Assembly (NCBI RefSeq): GCF_000527155.1
Contig: NZ_AZUQ01000001.1
Coordinates: 357,890 to 421,889 of the forward strand
DNA from: Haloglycomyces albus DSM 45210
GTDB lineage: Bacteria; Actinomycetota; Actinomycetes; Mycobacteriales; Micromonosporaceae
Direction: 5' to 3'
DNA length: 64,000 bases
This document shows positions 53,210 to 62,561 of this stretch, one piece after another. Position 1 is the stretch's first letter. Every line of letters begins with the position of its first letter. The position numbers and the translations under genes were made by a program. A model generated the notes under the pieces. That model did no database searches and had not been told where the DNA came from. It saw only the letters and a list, made by a program, of their open reading frames with translations.

Positions 53210-54263
53210 CGCCGGCGGAATCCATAGAACGTGGTTCCTCGGAATCCGGTTCCTCTTCATCTCCACCGCGCGTCGTCAAGACCGATGTGGACGATCCGGT
53301 TCCCAGTTTAGACAGGAAACGTTGCAACAGAATGAAGGCCAACAACAACGCGCCGATAGCGATCCGCGCCCACCATGAGGAGAGGTTTCCTTGGAAGGCG
53401 ATGATGGTGTCGATCAGCCCCAGGACGCTCACTCCTGCCATGGTCCCCAGTACAAAACCATATCCACCGGTCAGAAGCGTTCCGCCGATCACGACCGCCG
53501 CGATCGCGTCCAGTTCAAAGCCCACTCCCTGTAGAGGGTTGGCGGACTTTATATAAAAGGCCGTTACGACACCGCCGGTAGAGGCACAGATTCCGCTGAA
53601 CGCGTAGACGCTGATCTTACTTCGCGCCACCGGCAGCCCCATGAGCGCGGCAGAGTTCTCGTTTCCTCCCACGGCATAGACGGTTCGTCCCAGCCGAGTG
53701 TAGTGGCCGAAGCAGAACGCAATAAGCACAAACCCAAAGGCAAGAAACGTGATATTGGGGATGCTGACGGAACCAAGGTCGACTCGTTCCATACCCCACT
53801 GAAAGAACTCCACGTCCCGCAGAGATATGTCATGGGTGGAAATCTGGAATGTCAGACCACGGTACAGAAACAAGCCCGCCAAGGTGGCAATGAACGGCTG
53901 TACATTGAAGTAGTGGATGACCGCACCGGTCAAAGCACCGTTGAGCCCGCCCAGCACGATGACCGCGGGAACGGCGATTTGGGCGGGAATGCCTGCCTCG
54001 ATCGTCATCCAGCCCACCGCCATCGTGCTGAACGCCATGAGCGATCCGACCGATAGGTCGATTCCACCGGTGAGAATCACAAAGGTCATACCAACGGCTA
54101 CAATCAACAGTCCAGCGTTGCTGATAAACAGATTCACCAACAACTGCGGGTTCGAGAAGCCGCTGTAGTTGGCGACTCCAATGAAATACAGCGCCACTAT
54201 CAAACTGAGCGTGGCAACGATCGGTATATATCGTTTAACGTTGGCGTTCACTGAAAGTCTCAT
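53202..54263 (-). CDS. Sugar ABC permease (YjfF-like)
   Basis: Encodes 353 residues, a ten-helix BPD_transp_2 permease: FVILTGGIDLSVGSLMAFSTM and GVGFELDAIAAVVIGGTLLTGGYGFVLGTMAG. Together with the adjacent permease, ATPase and binding protein it matches the YtfQRT-YjfF furanose importer, which has two different permeases. ATGA-coupled to the preceding permease. The C terminus has an acidic hydrophilic tail of about 30 residues. Confidence 0.9.
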   Translation of the reverse strand: MRLSVNANVKRYIPIVATLSLIVALYFIGVANYSGFSNPQLLVNLFISNAGLLIVAVGMTFVILTGGIDLSVGSLMAFSTMAVGWMTIEAGIPAQIAVPAVIVLGGLNGALTGAVIHYFNVQPFIATLAGLFLYRGLTFQISTHDISLRDVEFFQWGMERVDLGSVSIPNITFLAFGFVLIAFCFGHYTRLGRTVYAVGGNENSAALMGLPVARSKISVYAFSGICASTGGVVTAFYIKSANPLQGVGFELDAIAAVVIGGTLLTGGYGFVLGTMAGVSVLGLIDTIIAFQGNLSSWWARIAIGALLLAFILLQRFLSKLGTGSSTSVLTTRGGDEEEPDSEEPRSMDSAGVR

Positions 54264-55288
54264 GCTGCGACCGCTTTCTTCTGGAAGGGCTTGGTCAGCC
54301 AGGTTCTAAATTGAGGAGATTGCAGGAGCGCGACGGCGAATACCACCAGTGCTTTGGCGGTGAACTGCCATTGCGACGACAGCCCTACATTGATAATCGT
54401 CACTTCTAGTAGCTTGATGATGACGACTCCGAACACGGTCCCCAGAAGATAAAAACGTCCTCCCGTGAGAGCCGTACCGCCAATCACCACCGCAAGAATG
54501 GCGTCGAGCTCGATCCACAGACCGCCGTTATTGGCATCCGCACCTCCGATGTTCGCCGCCGAGATGATCCCCGCCAACCCGGCCAGCAAACCACAGATCA
54601 AATACACCAATATCGTCATTTCACGCGCCCGAATTCCCGCCAGACGACTGGCTTTCGGGTTTCCACCGACTGACTCCAGCAGAACCCCGAAGGCGGTTCG
54701 TCGCGTCGCCACCATGAGAACCGCACATACCGCGACCCCTATGATGATCGGAAGCGGAATGGACAGAATCTCTCCACGACCCAAATTCACGAACGGAGAG
54801 GAGTCCGCCACATTCGGAATTTGGCCCCCGGTGATCAGCTGTGCCACACCGCGCCCGGCGATCATGAAGATGAGGGTGGCAATGATGGGTTGCACCCCAA
54901 AGACGCTCACCATCGTCCCGTTCCAAGCGCCGATCACGGCAGCCACACCCAATCCCAGGGCAATGGCCACCAGCACGCTACCGAGCGAATTCTGCGAACC
55001 GGTAGCAAGATACTGAACTGCCACTGCGGCACCAATCGCATAGACCGCACCGACCGACAGGTCGATTCCCTTCGTCGCGATCACCAACGTCATTCCGAGA
55101 GCGACCATGAGAAGGGGAACGCTGTTGCGAAGAACTGTCACGAAGGGGCCGCTCATTCGCCCATCGACGATTTCCGGCGTCAAGAATCCAAAGCCGGTAA
55201 AAGCGATGTTGACGACTATGAGAGCCACCAACACGAGCCCTGGCCACATCAGCCGACGAGCATACGTTCCAGTGAACTGCTTCAGCAT
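54260..55288 (-). CDS. Sugar ABC permease (YtfT-like)
   Basis: Encodes 342 residues with the BPD_transp_2 pattern: LVIATKGIDLSVGAVYAIGAAVAVQYL and IELDAILAVVIGGTALTGGRFYLLGTVFGVVIIK. It pairs with the YjfF-like permease to form the membrane channel. It overlaps the ATPase by seven bases and the next permease by ATGA, so expression is tightly coupled. Confidence 0.9.
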   Translation of the reverse strand: MLKQFTGTYARRLMWPGLVLVALIVVNIAFTGFGFLTPEIVDGRMSGPFVTVLRNSVPLLMVALGMTLVIATKGIDLSVGAVYAIGAAVAVQYLATGSQNSLGSVLVAIALGLGVAAVIGAWNGTMVSVFGVQPIIATLIFMIAGRGVAQLITGGQIPNVADSSPFVNLGRGEILSIPLPIIIGVAVCAVLMVATRRTAFGVLLESVGGNPKASRLAGIRAREMTILVYLICGLLAGLAGIISAANIGGADANNGGLWIELDAILAVVIGGTALTGGRFYLLGTVFGVVIIKLLEVTIINVGLSSQWQFTAKALVVFAVALLQSPQFRTWLTKPFQKKAVAA

Positions 55289-56793
55289 GGACGTCCTCCC
55301 GCCGCGATCGTGTCTACAATGTCATCCGTCGTGGTATCGGCGGTATTGCGGAACGTGTCTATCATCTTGTGGTCTTTCAGGACCGCGATGCGATGAGACA
55401 ATCGCACCACCTCCTCCAATTCAGCGGAGATGAACACGACCCCCATACCGTCAGCGGACAGTTCCGTCACCAAACGTTGAATATCGGCCTTCGCTCCCAC
55501 ATCGATGCCGCGGGTGGGTTCGTCGAGGACGAGCAGCCGCGGGTCCATCAAAAGCCACCGCGCCAGAATGACTTTCTGCTGATTACCACCTGACAGGTTG
55601 CGCACCGGCATGTCGGGATCGCTCGGGCGGATATCGAGCTTTTCAATGTAGTTACGAACGACTCTGTCCCGTTCGGCAGCCGGGATGCGGCGCACCCAGC
55701 CACGTGCTGCTTGCAGAGCAATAACAATGTTCTCCGCCACCGTGAGGTCGGGGATGAGGCCTTCGCCTTTACGGTCCTCCGAACAATAGGCGACGCCTTG
55801 CGCAATGGCATCACGCGGGCCGTACCCGTTCTGTTTCTTGCCGTGAACACTCAATTGGCCGTTGTCGGCATGGTCGGCTCCCGTGATGAGTCGAGCCGCT
55901 TCGGTACGACCGGCTCCTAGAAGTCCCGCCAAGCCGACGATCTCGCCCTTCTTTACTTCGAGGTCGAACGGTTCAATCGAACCGGTCCGCCCGAGATTGT
56001 CTGCCGCGACGACGGCCTCGGGTCCGACCTCATCGTTCCGGCCCTCCACACTCAGCGACGCGAGATCGGATACTTCCCGCCCAAGCATGTGTTCAATCAG
56101 TTCGTACTGCGACAGCTCAGAAGTGCCCCACTCCCCTATAAGTTCGCCACCGCGTAGAACCGTCATGCGGTCACAGACGTCATAAACCTGATCGAGAAAA
56201 TGGGAGATGAACACCAGAGAGACACCCTGGTCGGCCAGGGCTCGCATAACCTTTAGGAGCAATTTAACTTCATCTTTATCCAGAGAGGAGGTCGGCTCGT
56301 CAAGGACCAAGACCTGGGCCTCCATGGTTACCGCCCGCGCGATCGCGACCAGCTGTTGCATAGCCAGGGAATAGTGTGACAACGGCGCGGTGACATCAAG
56401 GTCAAGCCCAAGATCGCGCAGTACCTGTCGCGCTTGACGCCGCATGTCGCGAAAATTGATAAAGGGACCAAAACGTTTTTCCCGTCCAGCGAAGAGGTTT
56501 TCCGCTACCGAGAGATTGTCGGTGAGATTGACTTCCTGATAGACGGTCGCTATTCCGGCGTTCTGTGCTTCACCGGGGCTCTTAAAAGTCACCGGTTTGT
56601 CGTGGAGCAGAATCTTTCCCGCGTCGTGCCGGTGCACCCCGGTCAAAGTCTTGATGAGAGTCGATTTGCCGGCTCCGTTCTCTCCCATCACAGCGTGAAT
56701 TTCACCTTTTCGGAGAGTGAGATCGACGCCTTTGAGCGCATCGACTCCCGGGAAGGACTTTCGGATCCCTCGCATCTGGATAACTGTGGACAT
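55282..56793 (-). CDS. Sugar ABC ATPase, two-domain (YtfR-like)
   Basis: Encodes 503 residues with two ABC domains: Walker A GENGAGKSTLIKTL, Walker B VLVLDEPTSSLDKDEV, the degenerate second loop GLLGAGRTEAARLI, and signature LSGGNQQKVILARWLL with LLVLDEPTRGIDVGAK. It powers the furanose-type importer. It follows the binding-protein gene across 70 bases with a hairpin. Confidence 0.94.
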   Translation of the reverse strand: MSTVIQMRGIRKSFPGVDALKGVDLTLRKGEIHAVMGENGAGKSTLIKTLTGVHRHDAGKILLHDKPVTFKSPGEAQNAGIATVYQEVNLTDNLSVAENLFAGREKRFGPFINFRDMRRQARQVLRDLGLDLDVTAPLSHYSLAMQQLVAIARAVTMEAQVLVLDEPTSSLDKDEVKLLLKVMRALADQGVSLVFISHFLDQVYDVCDRMTVLRGGELIGEWGTSELSQYELIEHMLGREVSDLASLSVEGRNDEVGPEAVVAADNLGRTGSIEPFDLEVKKGEIVGLAGLLGAGRTEAARLITGADHADNGQLSVHGKKQNGYGPRDAIAQGVAYCSEDRKGEGLIPDLTVAENIVIALQAARGWVRRIPAAERDRVVRNYIEKLDIRPSDPDMPVRNLSGGNQQKVILARWLLMDPRLLVLDEPTRGIDVGAKADIQRLVTELSADGMGVVFISAELEEVVRLSHRIAVLKDHKMIDTFRNTADTTTDDIVDTIAAGGRPC

Positions 56794-56816
56794 GGATCTT
56801 CCTCAAGTGCTATTGC

Positions 56817-56838
56817 GGCCGGGGTATCGGCCCCGGCC
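56817..56838 (-). terminator. Intercistronic hairpin after the YtfQ-like gene
   Basis: Eight-base perfect GC-rich arms (56817-56824 and 56831-56838) with a six-base loop between the binding-protein stop and the ATPase start. It probably reduces read-through or protects the binding-protein mRNA. Confidence 0.6.
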
Positions 56839-56863
56839 ACGTTTAGGTCATGGCGAGTTCGAC

Positions 56864-57838
56864 TTAGAAGGCGCGGTTATCGACTTCATCGGCAAAGTCG
56901 TCTTCCGAGAAGACCCCTTCCTCAACCGCGGTGAACTTATCCATTTCCTCGCCGTTCACTACGTCAGTGACAACATCCATCAGCTGCGGGCCGAATGCGG
57001 GGTTGCATTCCACGATGTAGTTGAGTTTTCCTTCCACCCCGGCTTGGAAACCGGCTTGTGAACCGTCGACGATAATGACTTGAATATCGTCGCCTGGAGC
57101 GACGCCGGCCTCTTCCATCGCCTGGATGGCACCCAATCCCATTTCATCGTTGTGGGCATACAGCAGATCGATCTCATCAGCGTCGTATTTTTGGAGGAAC
57201 GTCTCCATAACCGCTTTACCGTCCTCCGCTTGGAAGTCGCCCGACTGACTGTCGACCAACTGGTAATCGAAGCCTTCGCCGTCCAACACGTTGAAGAAAC
57301 CTTCGGCGCGGTCATTGGCCGGTGCCGAGCCGACAGACCCCTCCAGCTGCAGCAAGTTCAGACCATTGGCGTCGGCAAACTCGTCCAGAACCCATTCTCC
57401 GGCCTTTTCGCCCTCACGAACGAAATCCGAACCCAACCGGGTCACATACAGGTCGGAGTCTTCTTTCTCGATACCGCGGTCGGCGAGGATGACCGGAATG
57501 TCGTTGTCCTGCGCTTCCTGCAATACATCAGTCCAACCCGTTTCCACAATCGGCGCAACAACAATCGCGTCGACTCCCTGAGTAATGAGGTTTCGGACCC
57601 CTTTAAGCTGTTTCTCCTGCTTCTGTTGTCCATCCACGAACTTCAGCTCGGCAATACGATCATCGTCCGCGGCCGCGTCTTTCACCGATTCTGAATTGGC
57701 GGTACGCCAAGCGGATTCAGCTCCAACCTGCACGAATCCGATCGTCAACCCATCACCGTTATCGCCGCCGTCGCCGCATGCGACAGAACCAAACAACAAC
57801 ATGGCGGATCCCAAGCCACCTAGAAGGCGCTGTTTCAT
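56864..57838 (-). CDS. Galactofuranose/arabinose-type sugar-binding lipoprotein (YtfQ-like)
   Basis: Encodes 324 residues. The lipobox is SVAC. The mature protein closely follows YtfQ: TIGFVQVGAESAWRTANSE, FVDGQQKQEKQLKGVRNLI, VDAIVVAPIVETGWTDVLQEA, IPVILADRGIEKEDSDLYVT and LLYAHNDEMGLGAIQAMEEAG. YtfQ binds galactofuranose; because the divergent operon is araBDA, L-arabinose (arabinofuranose) is a likely ligand here. Strong ribosome-binding site GGGGAGGAG before ATG 57838. Confidence 0.92.
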   Translation of the reverse strand: MKQRLLGGLGSAMLLFGSVACGDGGDNGDGLTIGFVQVGAESAWRTANSESVKDAAADDDRIAELKFVDGQQKQEKQLKGVRNLITQGVDAIVVAPIVETGWTDVLQEAQDNDIPVILADRGIEKEDSDLYVTRLGSDFVREGEKAGEWVLDEFADANGLNLLQLEGSVGSAPANDRAEGFFNVLDGEGFDYQLVDSQSGDFQAEDGKAVMETFLQKYDADEIDLLYAHNDEMGLGAIQAMEEAGVAPGDDIQVIIVDGSQAGFQAGVEGKLNYIVECNPAFGPQLMDVVTDVVNGEEMDKFTAVEEGVFSEDDFADEVDNRAF

Positions 57839-57881
57839 CGCGCTCCTCCCCTATGTGTTTGAAAATGTTTGCTTTAGGCCG

Positions 57882-57910
57882 ATTCTAGGAATACAACAAA
57901 CACAAGTCAA
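57882..57910 (-). promoter_or_regulatory. Promoter of the YtfQ-like operon
   Basis: On the minus strand TTGACT (57905-57910), 17-base spacer, TAGAAT (57882-57887), about 40 bases before the start codon. Close to the vegetative sigma consensus. Confidence 0.7.
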
Positions 57911-57949
57911 CGAATACTTGACATTTATATGTAACAATTACGCCATTTT

Positions 57950-57971
57950 GTTGTTGCGTATTTATAACAAC
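57950..57971. repeat. Inverted repeat, possible operator
   Basis: GTTGTT (57950-57955) and AACAAC (57966-57971) ten bases apart, about 40 bases upstream of the YtfQ-operon -35. The rest of 57839-58256 holds the two divergent promoters; no gene is seen. Confidence 0.35.
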
Positions 57972-58151
57972 GAACAGAGCTACGACCCGACCATCCCATC
58001 GGCACTATTGAACGAAATGAATCTAATAGGCCATGCAACAGCAAAAATACTGAATCCCGGGATGGAATTCCCCCGAACTACTAGGCACTCCCACCCTGTG
58101 AACGGCACACATCCAAACATGAAAAGTCGACATTCGTCGGCACCCCCGCTC

Positions 58152-58180
58152 TAGACTTGTTTGGTTATGTGGTTTATTGT
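58152..58180 (+). promoter_or_regulatory. Possible araB promoter
   Basis: TAGACT (58152-58157), 17-base spacer, TATTGT (58175-58180), about 76 bases before araB. A short inverted repeat GTTCA/TGAAC (58183-58187 and 58193-58197) follows and could be an operator. Confidence 0.45.
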
Positions 58181-58256
58181 TCGTTCAGGTGATGAACATG
58201 ATGAGGCTTCAAGTGTTTCGTGCGTGGTCGCAGACCCCATCTGAAGGAAGGCAAAC

Positions 58257-59909
58257 ATGACTCAAGCAGTGATCGGAATCGACTTTGGAACGCTGTCAGG
58301 GCGCGTCCTCGTCGTCGACACCACCGGTAAGGAACTTGCCAGTGTCGAACAGGTTTATAAACATGGAAGCATTGAGCAGCACCTACCTGATACCGATATA
58401 CGACTCGGTTCCTCGTGGGCGCTACAGGACCCCGACGATTGGCGGGACGTCCTCAGACTCGGTGTTCCAAAGGCTCTGAAGCAAGCAGGGATTTCGGCGA
58501 ATGACATCGTCGGTATCGCAACCGATTTCACCGCGTGCACAGTACTTCCGGTTACCGGTGACGGAACCCCACTGTGTGAATTGGCGGAGTTCCGAGGTCG
58601 CCCGCACGCCTGGCCGAAACTGTGGAAACACCATGCGGCGCAAGATCAGGCCGACCGCGTCTCCGAATTGGCACACGCACGCGGGGAAGACTGGATTCGC
58701 CGCTATGGCGGCAAGATCTCCTCTGAATGGGAGTTTGCCAAGGCCCTGCAGATCTTGGAGGAAGACCCCGAGATCTACCGGCGCATGGACCGGTGGATCG
58801 AAGCGGCCGACTGGATCGTCTGGCAACTGATGGGAAGCGAAAACCGAAACATTTGCACCGCAGGGTATAAGGGCCAATATCAAGACGGAGCTTGGCCCTC
58901 CAAGGATTACCTTTCTGCTTTGCATCCCGAGTTCACCGACTTTGCCAAATCCAAACTCGAGTTTCCACTGTCTCCATTGGGAAGCCGTGCCGGTGGAATC
59001 ACCACGCGCGCTGCGGAATGGACTGGACTCCGCATCGGCACCCCGGTTGCGGTGGGAAACGTCGACGCACATGTTACGGCGTCCGCCGCACAGGCCGTCG
59101 ACCCAGGACACCTGGTGGCCATCATGGGAACCAGTACCTGCCACGTCGTCAACGCCGAGCTCCTCTCAGAGGTTCCCGGCATGTGCGGTGTCGTTCGTGA
59201 CGGTATCGTTCCCGGACTATGGGGTTTCGAGGCCGGACAATCCGGCGTCGGTGATATCTTCGCGTGGTTTGTGAAGAACGGTGTGCCCGATTCCTATACC
59301 CGCCTGGCCGAGCAACGCGGAATGTCGATACATGACTATCTAAGCAAGTTGGCCGCTGAGGAAAACGTCGGCGAACACGGTTTGATCGCTCTGGACTGGC
59401 ATTCGGGAAATCGTTCCATTCTGGTCGATCACGATTTGACCGGTGTGCTCGTCGGTCTTTCCCTCCATACTCGACCCGAGCAGATATACCGGGCTCTCTT
59501 GGAATCCACTGCATTCGGAACCCGCAAGATCATTGACACCTTGACAACATTCGGTGTCCCCATAAACGAAATCACCGTTGCCGGTGGACTACTGAAGAAC
59601 AAACTCCTGATGCAAATCTACGCGGACGTATTGAATCGCCCACTTAACGTGCTGACCAGTACGCAAGGGCCGGCCCTCGGTTCGGCGATCCACGCTGCCG
59701 TTGCCGCCGATGTCTATCCGGACATTCAAACCGCGTCAGCCGAAATGGGAGATGTCGAACGTGGAGTATACCGCCCTGATCCTGACAACGTGACTCTCTA
59801 CGACGACCTCTACAACGAATACTGTGACCTGCACGATCACTTTGGCAGGCAGGGAAGCCGAGTTCTGCACCGCCTTCGCGAAATCAGCCGGAAAGCGAGC
59901 CAATCGTGA
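58257..59909 (+). CDS. araB: Ribulokinase
   Basis: Encodes 550 residues of the FGGY kinase family. IGIDFGTLSGRVLVVD is the phosphate-binding start; TDFTACTVLPV, GNVDAHVTASAAQAV, IMGTSTCHVV and VAGGLLKNKLLMQIYADVLNRPL match ribulokinases. It phosphorylates L-ribulose to L-ribulose-5-phosphate. GAAGGAAGG lies just before ATG 58257. It overlaps araD by four bases and opens the araB-araD-araA operon. Confidence 0.95.
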   Translation: MTQAVIGIDFGTLSGRVLVVDTTGKELASVEQVYKHGSIEQHLPDTDIRLGSSWALQDPDDWRDVLRLGVPKALKQAGISANDIVGIATDFTACTVLPVTGDGTPLCELAEFRGRPHAWPKLWKHHAAQDQADRVSELAHARGEDWIRRYGGKISSEWEFAKALQILEEDPEIYRRMDRWIEAADWIVWQLMGSENRNICTAGYKGQYQDGAWPSKDYLSALHPEFTDFAKSKLEFPLSPLGSRAGGITTRAAEWTGLRIGTPVAVGNVDAHVTASAAQAVDPGHLVAIMGTSTCHVVNAELLSEVPGMCGVVRDGIVPGLWGFEAGQSGVGDIFAWFVKNGVPDSYTRLAEQRGMSIHDYLSKLAAEENVGEHGLIALDWHSGNRSILVDHDLTGVLVGLSLHTRPEQIYRALLESTAFGTRKIIDTLTTFGVPINEITVAGGLLKNKLLMQIYADVLNRPLNVLTSTQGPALGSAIHAAVAADVYPDIQTASAEMGDVERGVYRPDPDNVTLYDDLYNEYCDLHDHFGRQGSRVLHRLREISRKASQS

Positions 59910-60571
59910 CTAAATCAGTAATCGACGCGTACAAGGAACTTGTCTGCGAGCTGCACGCGGAACTTCCACGATGGAGTCTGGTGGCGTGGACCAGTGGCAA
60001 TGTCTCGGCCCGTCTTCCCGATGAAGACCTCATGGTTATTAAACCGTCCGGAGTATCCTATGATGATCTTTCCCCGGAAAACATGGTGGTCTGTGATCTA
60101 AACGGCGTACCACTGGATAAAAACGTGAAGCCGTCATCGGACACTGGGAGTCACGCCTACGTATATCGTCATCGACCCGATGTGGGCGGAGTCGTACATA
60201 CACACAGTCCTTACGCCACGGCTTGGGCGGCAGCTGGAAAACCGATACCGTGCGCCGTTACCGCTATGGCCGATGAGTTCGGCGGCGAAATCCCCGTTGG
60301 CCCGTTCGCTTTGATTGGGGACGAATCGATTGGAAAGGGAATCATCGAAACGCTCGATGCCAGCCGATCGCCGGCTGTCCTCATGCGACAACACGGGGTT
60401 TTCACCATCGGAAAGGACCCCAAATCAGCGGTCAAGGCCGCTGTCATGTGTGAGGACGTGGCGCGAACCGTCCATCTGTCACACCAACTCGGTCCAGTGG
60501 AATCCATTCCCTCGCAGGACATCGATTCCCTGTTTGACCGGTACCAAAACGCCTACGGACAGAAGAGTTGA
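59906..60571 (+). CDS. araD: L-ribulose-5-phosphate 4-epimerase
   Basis: Encodes 221 residues of the class II aldolase family. The zinc-binding His residues are in [13 protein letters not shown] and [47 protein letters not shown] is represented by [10 protein letters not shown] and [13 protein letters not shown]. It converts L-ribulose-5-phosphate to D-xylulose-5-phosphate. GTG 59906 is coupled to the araB stop; araA follows by 7 bases. Confidence 0.95.
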   Translation: MTKSVIDAYKELVCELHAELPRWSLVAWTSGNVSARLPDEDLMVIKPSGVSYDDLSPENMVVCDLNGVPLDKNVKPSSDTGSHAYVYRHRPDVGGVVHTHSPYATAWAAAGKPIPCAVTAMADEFGGEIPVGPFALIGDESIGKGIIETLDASRSPAVLMRQHGVFTIGKDPKSAVKAAVMCEDVARTVHLSHQLGPVESIPSQDIDSLFDRYQNAYGQKS

Positions 60572-60578
60572 TCGTACT

Positions 60579-62078
60579 ATGACGATTTCATTTCCTCTCA
60601 ATGCTCCCAACGAACCGGAAATCTGGTTTCTCACCGGAAGCCAAGACCTCTACGGCGACGAAACCCTGCGCATCGTCGCAGAACAGTCCGCACAAATCGC
60701 CGGACACATCAATCACACCAACCCCATCAACGTGGTGTCCAAACCTACGGTTACGTCATCGGACGCCATTCGTCGTATAATCCTGGAAGCCAACGCATCA
60801 GATCAATGCATTGGTCTGATCACGTGGATGCACACCTTCAGTCCGGCTAAAATGTGGATATCCGGACTGACCAAGCTACAGAAGCCGCTTCTACATTTCC
60901 ACACGCAGTTCAACCTCGATCTGCCATGGGACCGGATCGACATGGACTTCATGAACCTTAACCAAGCGGCACATGGCGATCGCGAATTCGCGCATATAGC
61001 CACCCGCTTGAACATCCCGCGTAAAACCGTGGTTGGACATTGGGAACAGGAATACGTCACCGATCAGATTGAAACCTGGAGCCGAGCGGCCGCAGGGTTC
61101 GCGGCGGCGCAGAACCTAAAAATCGCACGTTTTGGCGATAACATGCGCAATGTTGCCGTGACCGATGGCGATAAGGTCAGTGCCGAGATCGACCTCGGCC
61201 CGTCGATTAACGGCTACGGCGTCAATGAAATCGCCGCGCGTGTAGAGGCAATCCCTAATAGCGCTACAGACGATCTCATCGAGATCTACCTCAACAATTA
61301 CTCCGTCTCCCCGGAGTTGCGCCCACAAGGGAATCGGCATCAGTCCCTTCGGGACGCGGCGAAGATCGAAGTCGCCTTGCGGGAGTTTCTTCGCGACGTC
61401 GGTGCGCACGGATTCACCGATACGTTCGAAGACCTTGGGACGCTTCCCCAGCTTCCAGGAATCGCAGTGCAGCGCCTCATGAACGAAGGCTTTGGATTCG
61501 GTGCCGAAGGTGATTGGAAAACCGCCATCCTGGTCCGCATCGCTAAAGTAATGGCGGCCGGGCTCGACGGTGGTACTTCGTTCATGGAAGATTACACTTA
61601 CAACCTTGGAGTTGAGCACCCCCAGATTTTGGGGGCGCACATGCTCGAAGTATGTCCTTCTTTGGCCTCTGACGTACCGACCTGCGAGATCCACCCCTTG
61701 GCAATGGGGGCAAAAGCCGATCCGGTTCGACTGGTATTCACCGCACCGACCGGACCCGCGTTCAATATCGGTCTGACTGATCTGGGAGACCGTTTCCGCC
61801 TAGTCGGCAATGAAGTCGATGTTGTACCGCCGGAAGCTGAGCTACCAAACCTCCCGGTGGCACGCGCCGTATGGGAACCGAAGCCAAATCTCGCAACATC
61901 TGCGGCAGCGTGGATGCACGCAGGAGCTCCCCACCACACATTGCTGTCACAAGCAATCGGACGAGAGGTGTGGGAGGACTTCGCCAATATGGCCGGCATT
62001 GAAATGGCCGTCATCGATGAGCGAACAGACCTACGTGAGTTCAAAAAGGAGCTTGCGTGGAACAAGTCCGTATACTAA
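60579..62078 (+). CDS. araA: L-arabinose isomerase
   Basis: Encodes 499 residues, the normal length. [17 protein letters not shown] opens the protein; [34 protein letters not shown] residues and [10 protein letters not shown] and [11 protein letters not shown] cover the metal and active-site region (Glu and His ligands of the isomerase). It converts L-arabinose to L-ribulose. ATG 60579 gives the family start; the open frame extends upstream into araD without meaning. Last gene of the operon, ending at a terminator. Confidence 0.96.
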   Translation: MTISFPLNAPNEPEIWFLTGSQDLYGDETLRIVAEQSAQIAGHINHTNPINVVSKPTVTSSDAIRRIILEANASDQCIGLITWMHTFSPAKMWISGLTKLQKPLLHFHTQFNLDLPWDRIDMDFMNLNQAAHGDREFAHIATRLNIPRKTVVGHWEQEYVTDQIETWSRAAAGFAAAQNLKIARFGDNMRNVAVTDGDKVSAEIDLGPSINGYGVNEIAARVEAIPNSATDDLIEIYLNNYSVSPELRPQGNRHQSLRDAAKIEVALREFLRDVGAHGFTDTFEDLGTLPQLPGIAVQRLMNEGFGFGAEGDWKTAILVRIAKVMAAGLDGGTSFMEDYTYNLGVEHPQILGAHMLEVCPSLASDVPTCEIHPLAMGAKADPVRLVFTAPTGPAFNIGLTDLGDRFRLVGNEVDVVPPEAELPNLPVARAVWEPKPNLATSAAAWMHAGAPHHTLLSQAIGREVWEDFANMAGIEMAVIDERTDLREFKKELAWNKSVY

Positions 62079-62094
62079 TACGGCTGTAGAGCAG

Positions 62095-62128
62095 GGGGGC
62101 AGGCCGCGTACACACCGCACCTGCCCCC
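62095..62128 (+). terminator. Terminator of the ara operon
   Basis: Nine-base arms (62095-62103 and 62120-62128) followed on the plus strand by TCTTCTTCT, 17 bases after the araA stop. Confidence 0.8.
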
Positions 62129-62196
62129 TCTTCTTCTAAACCCAAAAAACACACCCCAAGCACGCCACACCACCACCCACACGGCATCAAAAAAAA

Positions 62197-62240
62197 GGGG
62201 GGAGAGGCGACCGCGACCACGTCACGACCGCCTCTCCCCC
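62197..62240 (-). terminator. Distal terminator of the rRNA operon
   Basis: A GC-rich stem of about 12 bases (near 62197-62209 and 62229-62240) followed on the minus strand by eight T residues. It backs up the proximal rRNA terminator. Confidence 0.8.
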
Positions 62241-62260
62241 ACAAAGAAAAACACACAAAA

Positions 62261-62301
62261 AGGAGAAGGGGGAAAAGCCAGTGGCTTCTCCCCCTTCTCC
62301 T
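62261..62301 (-). terminator. Proximal terminator of the rRNA operon
   Basis: A 20-base near-perfect stem (62261-62280 with 62281-62301) followed on the minus strand by TTTTT, 22 bases past the 5S 3' end. Confidence 0.85.
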
Positions 62302-62322
62302 ATTCACAAATAAAATTAAATT

Positions 62323-62440
62323 GTTTGGCAGCGACCTACTCTCCCACACCCCCACGAGTGCAGTACCATCAGCGCAGAAAGCCTTAACCACCAGGTTCGG
62401 AATGGAACTGAGTGTACCCCTCCCGCACACACCACCAAAC
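62323..62440 (-). rRNA. rrf: 5S ribosomal RNA
   Basis: About 118 bases. On the minus strand it starts GTTTGGTGG and ends CCAAAC, pairing as helix I; the conserved middle CATTCCGAACCTGG and the loop GATGGTACTGCACTCG are present, as is GTGGGAGAGTAGG. It follows 23S by about 120 bases. The exact ends may shift by a base or two. Confidence 0.93.
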
Positions 62441-62561
62441 AAAAACACACAGGCCAACACACCCAGGAACACAAACCCCAGCATGTTGCCTCAGAATCAT
62501 ATAATGCACGTGAGCATCAAATCTCTACCCCAACCAACCCCCAAAAAAGGGAAAATATTAG

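Noticed and set aside
62041..62484. Open frame on the minus strand across the 5S gene and terminators
   Set aside because: Overlaps a clear rRNA gene and three hairpins; its low-complexity translation is not protein-like.
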